From the NCBI GenBank assembly GCA_947625655.1, contig CANQPD010000012.1, positions 1 to 64,000 on the forward strand: a DNA stretch of 64,000 bases, read 5' to 3'. Both the position numbers and the translations under genes were made by a program. Shown here one piece after another: positions 40,762 to 49,497 of this stretch (its first letter is position 1; each line of letters opens with the position of its first letter). Source of the stretch: an uncultured Dysosmobacter sp. Lineage in GTDB: Bacteria; Bacillota; Clostridia; Oscillospirales; Oscillospiraceae. The notes under the pieces were generated by a model. The model worked only from the letters and a program-made list of their open reading frames with translations. It was not told the DNA's origin and did not search any database.

Positions 40762-42210
40762 ATGGAGGAGGTGACGGCCACGGCCACCACACGGCTGATC
40801 CCGCATCATATCAGCGGCGGCAAGACGATCCTGGAATCCATGCAGGATCGCTTTGACTACGGCACAGATCCCACAAAGACACTGGACGGGGCCTTGATCC
40901 GCTCCTATGAGTGCGACCCCATGACAGCCGACGCCGAGTTTCTTTTGAGTAAAGCCAAGTATAAGGCCGTCACGGGCCGGGAGCAGGCGCGGGACGCGGA
41001 CGTGCTTTGTTATCAGATCAGGCAGTCCTTCCCTCCGGGGGAGCTCTCCCCACAGGAGGCGCTGGATATTGGTTATGAGCTTGCCCTGCGCTGGACAAAG
41101 GGCCGCCACGCCTTTTTCGTGGTGAGCCATGCCGACAAGCCCCATCCCCATATTCATATCTACTACAATTCCACATCGTTGGACTGTACCCGGAAGTTTC
41201 GCAATTTTTGGGGTTCCAGCTTTGCCCTCCGGCGGCTCTCGGACCGGGTGTGCCTGGAGCATGAGCTGTCCGTCATCCAAAACCCCAAGCTCCACAGCCA
41301 GGGGAAATTCCGGCACTATGGTGAGTGGCTGGGCGCGGCCCGCAAATCCTCGTTCAAAGAGCAGGTACGCGCTGCAATGGACGCCGCCCTTGCCCAGCAT
41401 CCTGCCGATCTCGCCGGGTTCCTCTCACTCATGGAGGCGGCTGGGATTGAGGTGGTTCACGGGCGGGGCGGCGTGATCTCCTTCCGTGTTCCCGGCCAGG
41501 AGCGGGCCACCCGCTGGCGGGGCTCCACCCTGGGGGACGGCTACGGCCCGGAGGATGTGCAGGCGATTTTGGAAGGCCGTGCCCCGGCCCGGCCCGCGCC
41601 CACTGGCGACGCTGGCCCGGTTCCCCGGCAGAGGATCAACCTCGTCATTGACATTCAGCAGCGCATGGCCCAGGGCAAAGGGGCGGGCTATGAGCATTGG
41701 GCCAAGCTCTACAACCTGAAACAGATGGCCGCCGCCCTGCAATTTCTCCAAGAAAACGGCCTGACCGACTACGACGCCTTGGCGGAGAAAACCGAGGCGG
41801 CGGTTGATCGGGCTCATGCCCTGGCCGGGGAGCTCCGGGAAGTGGAGGAGCGCCTATCCCGGACTTCCGCCCTCATGGGGGCCGTGGTGGACTACGCCAA
41901 AAACCGGCCCGTGTTCGACGGCTACAAGGCCGCCCGGTATTCCAAAAAGTATCTGGCGGAGCATGAGGACGAGCTGACCTCCTACCGCAAGGCCAAGGCC
42001 GCTATGAATGAAATTTTAGACGGAGCCAAGCTCCCCAAGATGGAAAAGCTGAAACAGGAACGCCAGGAACTGGCGGCAAAGAAAAAGGCTCTTTATGCTG
42101 AGTACCGGCAGGCCCAGCGGGATATGCGGGAGTTTGTCACCGTCAAGGGTAACGTGGATCATCTGCTCCACGTCACCGAAGGACGGGAGGATAAGGAGCA
42201 GGCCCGTTAG
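40762..42210 (+). CDS. MobP-type relaxase
   Basis: About 480 residues. The relaxase fold has SFPPGELSPQEALDIGYELA and the metal-binding triad HADKPHPHIHIYYNSTSLDC (about 125-145); the N-terminal TTRLIPHHISGGKT carries the conserved start. The C-terminal half is helical coiled coil (ALAGELREVEERLSRTSAL). It nicks oriT and leads the strand into the recipient. Start: ATG 40762 is in frame but has the strong GGAGGAGG site inside the coding part. Alignment of ATTRLIP with usual family starts favours ACG 40780, eight bases after that site. Confidence 0.9.
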   Translation: MEEVTATATTRLIPHHISGGKTILESMQDRFDYGTDPTKTLDGALIRSYECDPMTADAEFLLSKAKYKAVTGREQARDADVLCYQIRQSFPPGELSPQEALDIGYELALRWTKGRHAFFVVSHADKPHPHIHIYYNSTSLDCTRKFRNFWGSSFALRRLSDRVCLEHELSVIQNPKLHSQGKFRHYGEWLGAARKSSFKEQVRAAMDAALAQHPADLAGFLSLMEAAGIEVVHGRGGVISFRVPGQERATRWRGSTLGDGYGPEDVQAILEGRAPARPAPTGDAGPVPRQRINLVIDIQQRMAQGKGAGYEHWAKLYNLKQMAAALQFLQENGLTDYDALAEKTEAAVDRAHALAGELREVEERLSRTSALMGAVVDYAKNRPVFDGYKAARYSKKYLAEHEDELTSYRKAKAAMNEILDGAKLPKMEKLKQERQELAAKKKALYAEYRQAQRDMREFVTVKGNVDHLLHVTEGREDKEQAR

Positions 42211-42230
42211 GGTCTGCGACGCAGATAAAA

Positions 42231-42253
42231 CTTTGGGACACTTTGTCCCAAAG
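42231..42253 (-). repeat. ICE palindrome copy 14/17 (after the relaxase)
   Basis: CTTTGGGACA-CTT-TGTCCCAAAG, exact consensus, 20 bp after the relaxase stop. It is the last copy before a 6.4-kb gap without copies. Confidence 0.9.
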
Positions 42254-42464
42254 CCGGGTTTGGGGAGGCTCCCCAACAAGCGTTTTTGCAAGGCTTTCAA
42301 CCTTGCAAAAATGGCGGGTGTGGGCACACTCGCATTGCTTGCCGTTAGTGCGCACCCCTGAAATGGCGGTATTTCTAGGGGGCTTGCGCGCTCTTGGAGA
42401 TCATCCGCATAAGAAACATTTTGCAAGGTAAAATAATGGTATCTGATGATAGGAGGACGCCATT
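42254..42464. other. hairpin-rich region between relaxase and Xer-like recombinase
   Basis: No gene. Two strong hairpins are present: TTGGGGAG/CTCCCCAA (42260-42276) and TTTTTGCAAGG/CCTTGCAAAAA (42283-42311). The sequence beyond, around GTGCGCACCCC, could hold the nick region of oriT, but no experimentally known oriT motif is recognised. Confidence 0.4.
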
Positions 42465-43316
42465 ATGAAACGAAAAAAACATGTGCTGACGGCGGAGCAT
42501 ATCTACTGCTACCTGAACTACCTGCGGGAGCAGGAGCGGGCTGCCGCCACCCTGCAAAAGTATGCCCATGATCTCAATGCCTTATTGGGCTGGCTGGATG
42601 GCCGGGCGCTTACCAAGACTGTCCTGATCGTTTGGAAAGAGGAACTGACCGCCACCCACGCCCCGGCCACGGTAAACAGCATGATCGCCGCCGTCAACGG
42701 CTTTCTGGCTTTCATGGGCTGGCGGGAACTGGCGGTGAAACCGCTGAAAATTCAAAAGGCCATCTTCTGTGACGAACACCGGGAGCTGACACGGGATGAG
42801 TACACCCGCCTTGTCCGGGCAGCGGAGCGGAAGGAAAACGAGCGCCTTGCCCTGATCCTGCAAACCCTCTGCGCCACGGGCATCCGGGTGAGCGAATTAA
42901 AGTTTATCACTGTGGAGGCGGTGCGGACAGGCCGTGCGGAGGTCACCAATAAAGGCAAGCGGCGGGCCGTTTTTCTCCCGGATAAGCTGCGGCGGCTTTT
43001 GCGGAAATACCTTCAAGGGCAAAAAAAGACCGCCGGGGCGGTGTTCACCACCCGGACGGGCAAGCCGTTAGACCGAAGCAATATTTGGCGGGATATGAAA
43101 GCTCTTTGTGAGAGCGCGGGTGTGGAGCCAGGTAAGGTGTTCCCGCACAATTTGCGCCACCTGTTTGCCCGAACGTATTACTCGTTGGAAAAGGATCTGT
43201 CCCGGCTGGCGGACATTTTGGGTCATTCCTCTGTCAACACTACGCGCATTTACACTGTGGAGAGCGGAACCGTCCACCAGCGGCAGATGGAGCGCATGGG
43301 GTTGATTATCACATAG
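42465..43316 (+). CDS. Xer-like tyrosine recombinase (candidate invertase)
   Basis: 283 residues. The SAM-like core-binding domain (about 8-95) and catalytic domain (about 105-275) carry all active-site residues: Arg in ATGIRVSELKFI, Lys in TNKGKRRAVFL, His-x-x-Arg in FPHNLRHLFAR, His in ILGHSSVNTTRIYT with the Tyr nucleophile at its end. It lacks the arm-binding domain of integrases, so it is XerC/D-sized. It ends 44 bp before the first of two perfect 20-bp inverted repeats, so it probably flips the DNA between them. AGGAGG lies before ATG. Confidence 0.88.
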   Translation: MKRKKHVLTAEHIYCYLNYLREQERAAATLQKYAHDLNALLGWLDGRALTKTVLIVWKEELTATHAPATVNSMIAAVNGFLAFMGWRELAVKPLKIQKAIFCDEHRELTRDEYTRLVRAAERKENERLALILQTLCATGIRVSELKFITVEAVRTGRAEVTNKGKRRAVFLPDKLRRLLRKYLQGQKKTAGAVFTTRTGKPLDRSNIWRDMKALCESAGVEPGKVFPHNLRHLFARTYYSLEKDLSRLADILGHSSVNTTRIYTVESGTVHQRQMERMGLIIT

Positions 43317-43360
43317 TTTCCGTTCTGTGGTGGAGGGCGCAAAAAAAGACCACAACAGAT

Positions 43361-43380
43361 TTTCCGTTCTGTTGTAGTCT
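43361..43380 (+). repeat. left inverted repeat of the invertible segment
   Basis: Starts TTTCCGTTCTG and ends GTAGTCT; exact reverse complement of 43588-43607. Confidence 0.95.
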
Positions 43381-43553
43381 GACTTTGTTTTGGTGTCGAA
43401 TACATAATTTATTGTAGCAAAAACCAGCGCAATAAGCAAGCAGTTTTGGTTTTTAAGCAGGGAAAAATAGGCGGGACAGGAAATGTTTTTTGCCCCGTCA
43501 GATTTGTTATGCTCAAATGAGAAAACCACTATTCTTTTTTGTCGAAATCAGGT

Positions 43554-43562
43554 ATTATAGCA
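43554..43562 (-). promoter_or_regulatory. extended -10 promoter element inside the invertible segment
   Basis: On the minus strand TGCTATAAT, a perfect extended -10 (TGnTATAAT), with no good -35. In this orientation it fires toward the recombinase gene. After inversion it would sit at about 43406-43414 facing the surface-protein genes, so the sequenced state is probably OFF for them. Confidence 0.6.
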
Positions 43563-43587
43563 ATATCTTTGCTGTACTGATTTCCAT

Positions 43588-43607
43588 AGACTACAACAGA
43601 ACGGAAA
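43588..43607 (-). repeat. right inverted repeat of the invertible segment
   Basis: AGACTACAACAGAACGGAAA, exact reverse complement of 43361-43380. Confidence 0.95.
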
Positions 43608-43741
43608 CTATGTGGTCAATCGTCCATTGATCCCGTTTTTCCGGTTCTGTACAGGAGGGAGGATGGGTAATTAGAAAGCATTATGCCCCATCTGCGGAAG
43701 CAGGTAAATAATTTGAAATTCGAGATTGGAGTGAAACACAA

Positions 43742-45394
43742 GTGAAAAACCGTATACTTTCCCTGCTGATGGCTTTTTGCCTGATGCTCACTTTGGCTCC
43801 GGCGGCTCTGGCCGTGGAGGCTGATGAGACTGATGTGGCCAGCCCTTATATTACGGACATGTCATTCACTATTAACGGCACCACCTATGTCTCCGAAGCC
43901 TACGGCAGCAGCGCAAAGAAAATGAGCATCCCCGTAGGCACTGTCCTTGATAACTTTAGTATGACCTTGGAAACCAGCGAACCCGTCACCTTCCTCGAAG
44001 CGGACTCTCCCGTAGAGGGCTGCATGTATGTCCGAGATGTGGATACTGAGAATAATTCGGTTGACCTCAACCTGAAGGCCAATGTCAGCGGCATTGACAT
44101 GAGCTCATCTCTGGCCAGCGTGACGCTGGAACCGAGCGTGGGCAATACATGGGTAGGCGGGCCCAAATTCGGTGAGGCCACAAGTCTGGTGAATATTCCG
44201 ATTTCCGCAGTTGCTACCGCCCTGAGAAGCTATTCCGCCTCTGGCCTTCAGGCCGGCTCTATGCAATCCGTAGCCACTGGCGAAACCAATGCCTTCCAGA
44301 GAATCCTCTGCAACCAGGACAATGTTCATGTCGTTCTGATCACCTGTCTGGAGGACACGGATGTCTATACCGTGACCTATGACTGCGGCAATGCCACCTA
44401 TGTATGGCAGCTGCCTGCCGGTGCGCCGATGATCAAGCCGACGCTGCCCGATGACGTCACACAGCCAGAAGGATGGTACACAGACGCGGACTTTACAACG
44501 CCGCTGTCCGATGATGCGGTGGTAACTGAAAACACCACCCTGTACGCGAAGTTCCCTTCTTCCGGCAGCTCTTTCGAGGAGCAAATTACCGGAACTGGCA
44601 CGCTGACCATCAGCAGCTTGGCGGACTTTAATGTTTTTGCCCAGCGGGCAAGCGAGATCGCCGCTGGTCGCCGGGTCGAACTGGCAGCTGACATCGACTG
44701 CGACGGTGCGTCCTACACCGCCCTGACCTTTGCGGGCGACTTTGACGGCAAGGGTCACACCATCTCCAACGCCACCTTTAAGGCCAACGGCAACAACAGC
44801 GGTATGTTCGCCACCATCGGCGCGGGGCAGAAGATCGTCAATCTGAAACTCTCCGGCATCACGGCGGAATACGCGGAAAATGCCGGTATTCTCGCCGGTT
44901 CCATTTCTGCTTCGGGCAGCGCCCGCGCCCTGATCCAGAATGTCCAGATCCGCGGCGGTGAGGTCGAGGGCCGCAACACTGGCGCTCTGGTGGGTTACAC
45001 TTTCCTGAGCGATATTAAATATTGCTCCAGCCGTGATGTAGCACTGTCCGGTCTGATCAATGTGGGCGGTATCGCGGGTATCTCTTATAGCCAGATTACC
45101 TATTGCTATTCCATTTGCGATCTTCCTTCGTCTAACTTTATCAGAAAGACGGGTGGCATTGTAGCCAAGAATTTGGAGGCCAGCAATGTTGAACGGTGCT
45201 GGTGTACAGCTTCCACAGCAGTTGGTCAGTCTGGAACTGATTCTGCGGCATCCAACAATTTTACAGGTGTAGATCAATGGACTGCTGCGGTAGATTTTGA
45301 GGACGAAGGGTTTACGCAGAATTGTTGGGCCCTTGATGATGGAACGGATACCAGCTTCAACGATAGTGTGGTCACCTATTCTTTTGAGAGCTAA
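43742..45394 (+). CDS. secreted surface protein with Flg_new/InlB-like and GLUG repeats
   Basis: 550 residues from GTG 43742. A signal peptide spans 1-25 (ILSLLMAFCLMLTLAPAALA). At about 210-280 is an InlB B-repeat/Flg_new-like unit (YTVTYDCGN, then GWYTDADFTTPLSDDAVVTENTTLYAKF). At about 300-500 is a GLUG-rich beta-helix region (GDFDGKGHTISNATFK, NTGALVGYTFLSDIKYCSS, NVGGIAGISYSQITYCYS). GLUG proteins are adhesins or surface structures. There is no SLH or sortase signal, so it may bind its neighbour. No promoter is visible between it and the invertible segment, so its expression probably depends on the flip. Confidence 0.82.
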   Translation: MKNRILSLLMAFCLMLTLAPAALAVEADETDVASPYITDMSFTINGTTYVSEAYGSSAKKMSIPVGTVLDNFSMTLETSEPVTFLEADSPVEGCMYVRDVDTENNSVDLNLKANVSGIDMSSSLASVTLEPSVGNTWVGGPKFGEATSLVNIPISAVATALRSYSASGLQAGSMQSVATGETNAFQRILCNQDNVHVVLITCLEDTDVYTVTYDCGNATYVWQLPAGAPMIKPTLPDDVTQPEGWYTDADFTTPLSDDAVVTENTTLYAKFPSSGSSFEEQITGTGTLTISSLADFNVFAQRASEIAAGRRVELAADIDCDGASYTALTFAGDFDGKGHTISNATFKANGNNSGMFATIGAGQKIVNLKLSGITAEYAENAGILAGSISASGSARALIQNVQIRGGEVEGRNTGALVGYTFLSDIKYCSSRDVALSGLINVGGIAGISYSQITYCYSICDLPSSNFIRKTGGIVAKNLEASNVERCWCTASTAVGQSGTDSAASNNFTGVDQWTAAVDFEDEGFTQNCWALDDGTDTSFNDSVVTYSFES

Positions 45395-45400
45395 TTTAAT

Positions 45401-45433
45401 CGTTGCGGTGCTGCTATAAGCAGCACCGCAACG
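45401..45433 (+). terminator. perfect hairpin between the two surface-protein genes
   Basis: A 14-bp perfect stem CGTTGCGGTGCTGC (45401-45414) with 45420-45433 and a 5-nt loop, but no T-run; GGAGG follows at once. It may be a partial terminator or an RNA-stability element that sets the ratio of the two proteins. Confidence 0.55.
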
Positions 45434-45453
45434 CAAAGGAGGAAATCATACAA

Positions 45454-48342
45454 ATGAACAGCTTAAAACGGAGACTAATCTGTTGTTGCCTTTCCTTTAT
45501 TATGTTATTGGCTATGTCTTCCCCGGCATTTGCCCAAGACCCTTCAACGTCAATTACAGTCGAAATCATATCCACACAAAAAACAAGTGGCAGCAACAAC
45601 ACATGGTTTAATCAGAATATTCGAGCGAAATATCCAACAGAAACAAAAACTTGTAGTTCAGGCGATACAGTTACAGTTAATCAAATCACAGACACTGTAT
45701 ATGAAACAGACAACGCTGGCAATAAGGTCGCCGCATGGAGTTGTGTGGGGTATAAACTATCTGCAAATGCTCAAGAGCAGCCCTTTACCAGCTGTAGCGC
45801 GTCAATTACTCTATCCGGCGATGTACTCAGCTACATTAGTTCAAGCACAAGAAAACTTTCTATTCGCCTCTTGTGGGAAAGAAAAGAAATACAACAGTTT
45901 ACCATCACCTATAACTTCAACCAGTCCGAAATCAATGGCGCCACCATCTACCCCGTGGTGGACACCTTCCAGGACGGGGTAAGCTATTATTATGGGTACA
46001 ATACTGATGGAGACAAGAATGAAGATGTCCCTATGGTGACCGGCTTCTTTTCCCTGGGCACAGAGGAGGACATCCGGTATGAAGAGGATGTAAACAAGAG
46101 TATTCATGACACAAGCGTTACAATTAAGGCGTTTTCGTTTAGTAATGGATTCACCCAGACCTACCCGGAAAATAGCGAATTTGCGGTGGGCTCCGGTCTG
46201 GCCCAACTGAGGATGCCGCGGCATATAGCTGCTACAGACAGTTTCCCGGCCTTGCCAGTGGCGGACTTTATCGCCCGTAAGGAAAATGAGGATGGCAGCT
46301 ATGCCTATTACAAGTTGACCGGCTGGACGGTGACAGACACCTCCACCGCTGACGGCACGTCCACTCAGACGGACGACGAGATCGTTCAGCAGGGTTCAGA
46401 GTATACCGCAACAGCAAACAAGACTTTCACCGCCCAGTGGCAAGAGGTAACGCTGGATAATGCTACAGACATCCTGTCTGCACCCATCCTGACCACCTAT
46501 ACGGACACCAGCACCCAAGTCAAGCTGTCCCAAAAGCTGTCTAGCAGCAATGATTACTCTACCTCTGCTGTGGCGCTGGATGAGAATGGCGGCATCGACT
46601 ACCGCGTCACCATGACCCCAAACCGCAACGTCCTGACTGATGAGTTCACCGGCCACAACACCAACGCCAAGTATTTCAAGCCGCTCAATGGAGATGAGCT
46701 TGTTCAGGTTGATGTAACCGTCAAGCTGGGCGATGGCCTGGAACTGGTCACCGATACGGACGGCAAGTCCACCATCACTATCCAGAACTCCCTTCTGAAA
46801 CCTACTGGTAAGGTCAAGATCGGCAACGATGAAATCGACGCCGAAGTGACCACCACAAATGGCATAACCACCGTCAAGGTGGAGTTAAAGGGTGCGTCTG
46901 AGTTCGCCCTGCCCATGCAGTGGAGCGGCACCAGCAACATCGAAAAGGAAATGACGCTGGACTTCTCTGCCAAGGCCAAGGAGGGTGCCACCAGCGGCTT
47001 CACCGCCCAGGTTTCCCTGGAGGGCAGCATTGATCTGTCTAAGGCAAGCACCGATACCGGCACCAGTAGCACCTATGCTGACTGGACGGAGACCGACCAG
47101 CTGATCCGCTACGTCCTGGGGGACGATACCTGGAGACCGAAGTACACCGGCGATGACGGCAAGCTGGACATCGTGGAGACCCTCCAGGCCGCCAAGGACC
47201 TGGAGGCCGCGCTGGAGGACATCTCCTTTGTCTCTAACGAACTGACCGCGTCCACTTCCGTCATCCCTGCTACCGGCATTACTGTGACGCCGGACCGCCT
47301 GACCCTGTACAGCAACACTACCAACAACACCGCTACCCTGACCGCTACGGTAACACCGACCGACACCACACAGACCGTTACTTGGTCGAGCAGCGATACC
47401 AGTGTGGCAACGGTTAACGCCAACGGTGTTGTAACTGCTGTTGGCAATGGTAAGGCAACGATCACGGCCACTGTTGGCGGCTACTCTGACACTTGTACTG
47501 TGACCGTCCAGACCTACACCTCTGGCGGTGGCGGTGGCAGCGGGATCGTAACGTATCCTGTGACAGCCCCGTCTAAAGTGGATAACGGCGACCTGACCGT
47601 CAGCCATAAGTCGGCCAGCAAGGGCACCACCGTGACCATCACGGTCAAGCCCGATAACGGATATGAACTGGATACCCTGACTGTCACCGATGCCAGCGGC
47701 AACCGACTGACCTTGACCGACAAAGGCAACGGCAAGTATACCTTCACCATGCCCGGCTCCAAGGTGGAGATCAAGGCCAGCTTTGTGGAGACCGAGGAGC
47801 CCATCGTGGTCCCCAAGTTCACCGATGTTCCTGCTGACGCCTACTATGCCGACGCTGTGGAATGGGCTGTGAAGAACGGTATCACCCTTGGTACCAGCGC
47901 AACCACCTTCAGCCCTGACCTCGGCTGTACCCGTGCCCAGGTCGTGACCTTCCTGTGGCGGGCCGCTGGCTGCCCCACTCCCAAGAGCGGCAGCAATCCC
48001 TTTACTGATGTTCTGCCCGGCACATACTATTATGAGGCTGTGCTGTGGGCTGTGGAAAACGGTGTCACCGTAGGCACGTCCGCAACGACCTTTAGCCCGG
48101 ATGTGATTTGCAGCCGCGCTCAGATCGTGACCTTCCTGTGGCGCAACGAAAACCGCCCCACCGCCTCCACTGTCAACTCCTTTGTTGACGTGGCCCAGGA
48201 CGCCTACTACGCTGGCGCCGTGGAATGGGCGGCAGAAAACAGGATCACTGTGGGCACCAACCCCGAGGGCACCATGTTCAGCCCCGACGAAGATTGTACC
48301 CGCGCGCAGATCGTCACATTCCTGTACCGTTATATGGCATAA
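45454..48342 (+). CDS. large SLH-anchored surface protein with Big_2 domain
   Basis: 962 residues from ATG 45454 (GGAGG before). A signal peptide spans 1-28 (SFIMLLAMSSPAFA), then beta-rich domains, one Ig-like Big_2 domain at about 605-690 (VTPTDTTQTVTWSSSDTSVA, then VGNGKATITATVGG) and a Gly-rich linker (SGGGGGSG). A YELDTLTVTDASGNRL repeat unit and three SLH domains (about 785-960: FTDVPADAYYADAVEWAV, FTDVLPGTYYYEAVLWAV, FVDVAQDAYYAGAVEWAA) complete it. The SLH domains anchor it to the cell wall. It forms an operon with the GLUG protein under the predicted invertible promoter, so it is likely a phase-variable adhesin pair. Confidence 0.85.
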   Translation: MNSLKRRLICCCLSFIMLLAMSSPAFAQDPSTSITVEIISTQKTSGSNNTWFNQNIRAKYPTETKTCSSGDTVTVNQITDTVYETDNAGNKVAAWSCVGYKLSANAQEQPFTSCSASITLSGDVLSYISSSTRKLSIRLLWERKEIQQFTITYNFNQSEINGATIYPVVDTFQDGVSYYYGYNTDGDKNEDVPMVTGFFSLGTEEDIRYEEDVNKSIHDTSVTIKAFSFSNGFTQTYPENSEFAVGSGLAQLRMPRHIAATDSFPALPVADFIARKENEDGSYAYYKLTGWTVTDTSTADGTSTQTDDEIVQQGSEYTATANKTFTAQWQEVTLDNATDILSAPILTTYTDTSTQVKLSQKLSSSNDYSTSAVALDENGGIDYRVTMTPNRNVLTDEFTGHNTNAKYFKPLNGDELVQVDVTVKLGDGLELVTDTDGKSTITIQNSLLKPTGKVKIGNDEIDAEVTTTNGITTVKVELKGASEFALPMQWSGTSNIEKEMTLDFSAKAKEGATSGFTAQVSLEGSIDLSKASTDTGTSSTYADWTETDQLIRYVLGDDTWRPKYTGDDGKLDIVETLQAAKDLEAALEDISFVSNELTASTSVIPATGITVTPDRLTLYSNTTNNTATLTATVTPTDTTQTVTWSSSDTSVATVNANGVVTAVGNGKATITATVGGYSDTCTVTVQTYTSGGGGGSGIVTYPVTAPSKVDNGDLTVSHKSASKGTTVTITVKPDNGYELDTLTVTDASGNRLTLTDKGNGKYTFTMPGSKVEIKASFVETEEPIVVPKFTDVPADAYYADAVEWAVKNGITLGTSATTFSPDLGCTRAQVVTFLWRAAGCPTPKSGSNPFTDVLPGTYYYEAVLWAVENGVTVGTSATTFSPDVICSRAQIVTFLWRNENRPTASTVNSFVDVAQDAYYAGAVEWAAENRITVGTNPEGTMFSPDEDCTRAQIVTFLYRYMA

Positions 48343-48352
48343 CCCTGTGAGG

Positions 48353-48420
48353 GATCGGGGGCTGCGGCCCCCGATCTTCTCCCGGTCCTCCGCCTTTTCG
48401 GGGGAGGGCCGGGAGAAGAT
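48353..48420 (+). terminator. tandem GC-rich hairpins after the surface-protein operon
   Basis: GATCGGGGG/CCCCCGATC (48353-48376), then ATCTTCTCCCGG/CCGGGAGAAGAT (48374-48420). The two share bases and could form alternative structures. Confidence 0.6.
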
Positions 48421-48491
48421 ATAAGCCCATAAGAACGGGGGATGCCATGACCGCTTTAGATTAGATCATGACAACTCCATAACTCTCCGGG

Positions 48492-48530
48492 AAAGGCCCG
48501 CAAAGACTGGTTCAGTCTTTGCGGGCCTTT
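48492..48530 (+). terminator. strong terminator
   Basis: A perfect 18-bp stem (48492-48509 with 48513-48530), a 3-nt loop, and the stem's own 3' end supplying CCTTT. No gene in 48343-48739 otherwise. Confidence 0.8.
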
Positions 48531-48642
48531 GGTTTGTCACTTTATGCGGGATTATCTCAAACGCTCCCGCATTTTGTAAATCCCTCCCGGCGCTCTGTGC
48601 GGCCCCGTTTCTTCTTCCGCCTTGTTCCGGCAGGGCTCCCAG

Positions 48643-48665
48643 CTTTGAGACAAAGTGTCCCAAAG
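48643..48665 (+). repeat. ICE palindrome copy 15/17 (before sigma-like gene)
   Basis: CTTTGAGACA-AAG-TGTCCCAAAG. The first copy after the 6.4-kb cargo gap, 75 bp before the sigma-like start. Confidence 0.88.
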
Positions 48666-48739
48666 CCCGGTGCCGGGGGCCGCCAACTCCGTTTCAGTTT
48701 TCCTTTCACCCACACGAAAACAAAACGGAGGTTTTACAA

Positions 48740-49159
48740 ATGACGACCATCAACTTGAAAGAGTTTTTCTATTGGTACATAGCCGACGAGTTCATCGAAG
48801 TCACCGAGGAAGTGGCCGAGGAGCTGCTGGCGGACAAGCGGTACGAGCCCACTCACTGGCGGCGCATGAAACGCAACAAGGCAAACTACTCCCTGGACGC
48901 CGGGGATGGCATCGAAAATTCCATCTGCGAGTTCGAGCCCTCCCCGGAGGAGTGTATGACCCTCATGGAGCAGTACCGACACTTGTGCTGCACGCTCAAT
49001 TCGTTGTCCGCTCCGCAGGGACGGCGTATTTACAAACATTACCTGCTGAACATGACGCAGACAGAAATTGCCGTGGACGAGGGCGTGAGTGTAAACGCTG
49101 TGAGTCTCTCCATCCAGTATGGACTGGAGCGCATGAAAAAATTGTGGGGGAAATTTTGA
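48740..49159 (+). CDS. sigma-70 region 4-like regulatory protein
   Basis: 139 residues. The C-terminal half is a region-4 HTH (LNSLSAPQGRRIYKHYLLNMTQTEIAVDEGVSVNAVSLSIQYGLERMKK, about 85-135). The front is acidic with VTEEVAEELLADKRYEPTHWRRM. It resembles the small sigma-like regulators of Tn916-type elements (orf7/8 class). It probably controls recombinase or transfer genes. GGAGG before ATG, palindrome copy 15 upstream. Confidence 0.75.
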   Translation: MTTINLKEFFYWYIADEFIEVTEEVAEELLADKRYEPTHWRRMKRNKANYSLDAGDGIENSICEFEPSPEECMTLMEQYRHLCCTLNSLSAPQGRRIYKHYLLNMTQTEIAVDEGVSVNAVSLSIQYGLERMKKLWGKF

Positions 49160-49405
49160 TTTCAGGCTTGAAATTGATCTGTTTTCCTGCCTTGGTTAGT
49201 AGAGAGAAGTTTTTACTCTCTCCACACAGGAGAACCGAGGCGGAACTTGGCAAACACGGGGAGCCGGGCGGCGGGTGCGCGGTGACTTCCCTCCACGGGG
49301 AACGAGCGGGCAACACCAGCGCCGCAATTGGGCCGAAGCCAGCCCATGGCCACGATCCGTTTGGACAGGCTGGCCGCCTGTCACCTTGGGCTGCTCCCTC
49401 TCCTG

Positions 49406-49475
49406 TTGGGGGAGCGCCGCGCGTAAAATTTTATTGTCTTATGACAAGTCAACGATACCAGCGCGGCGCTCCCAA
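49406..49475. other. large inverted repeat in the 338-bp gap before the resolvase-like gene
   Basis: GGGAGCGCCGCGC (49410-49422) pairs with GCGCGGCGCTCCC (49461-49473), and TTGGG/CCCAA extends it. The 38-nt loop contains a smaller hairpin TTGTC-ttat-GACAA. It is a candidate protein-binding site (resolvase-like or origin). The rest of 49160-49497 shows no gene. Confidence 0.6.
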
Positions 49476-49497
49476 TTCTACATAGGAGGAGAACAAC

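Larger units (their letters stand above)
43361..43607. other. 247-bp invertible DNA segment bounded by 20-bp inverted repeats
   Basis: 43361-43380 and 43588-43607 are perfect inverted repeats (right copy AGACTACAACAGAACGGAAA). Degenerate half-copies of the repeat lie at 43318 (TTTCCGTTCTGTGGT) and 43636 (TTTCCGGTTCTGT). The 207 bp between hold an extended -10 box pointing left in the present orientation. The recombinase gene lies on the left and surface-protein genes on the right, the standard layout of an invertible promoter. Confidence 0.85.
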
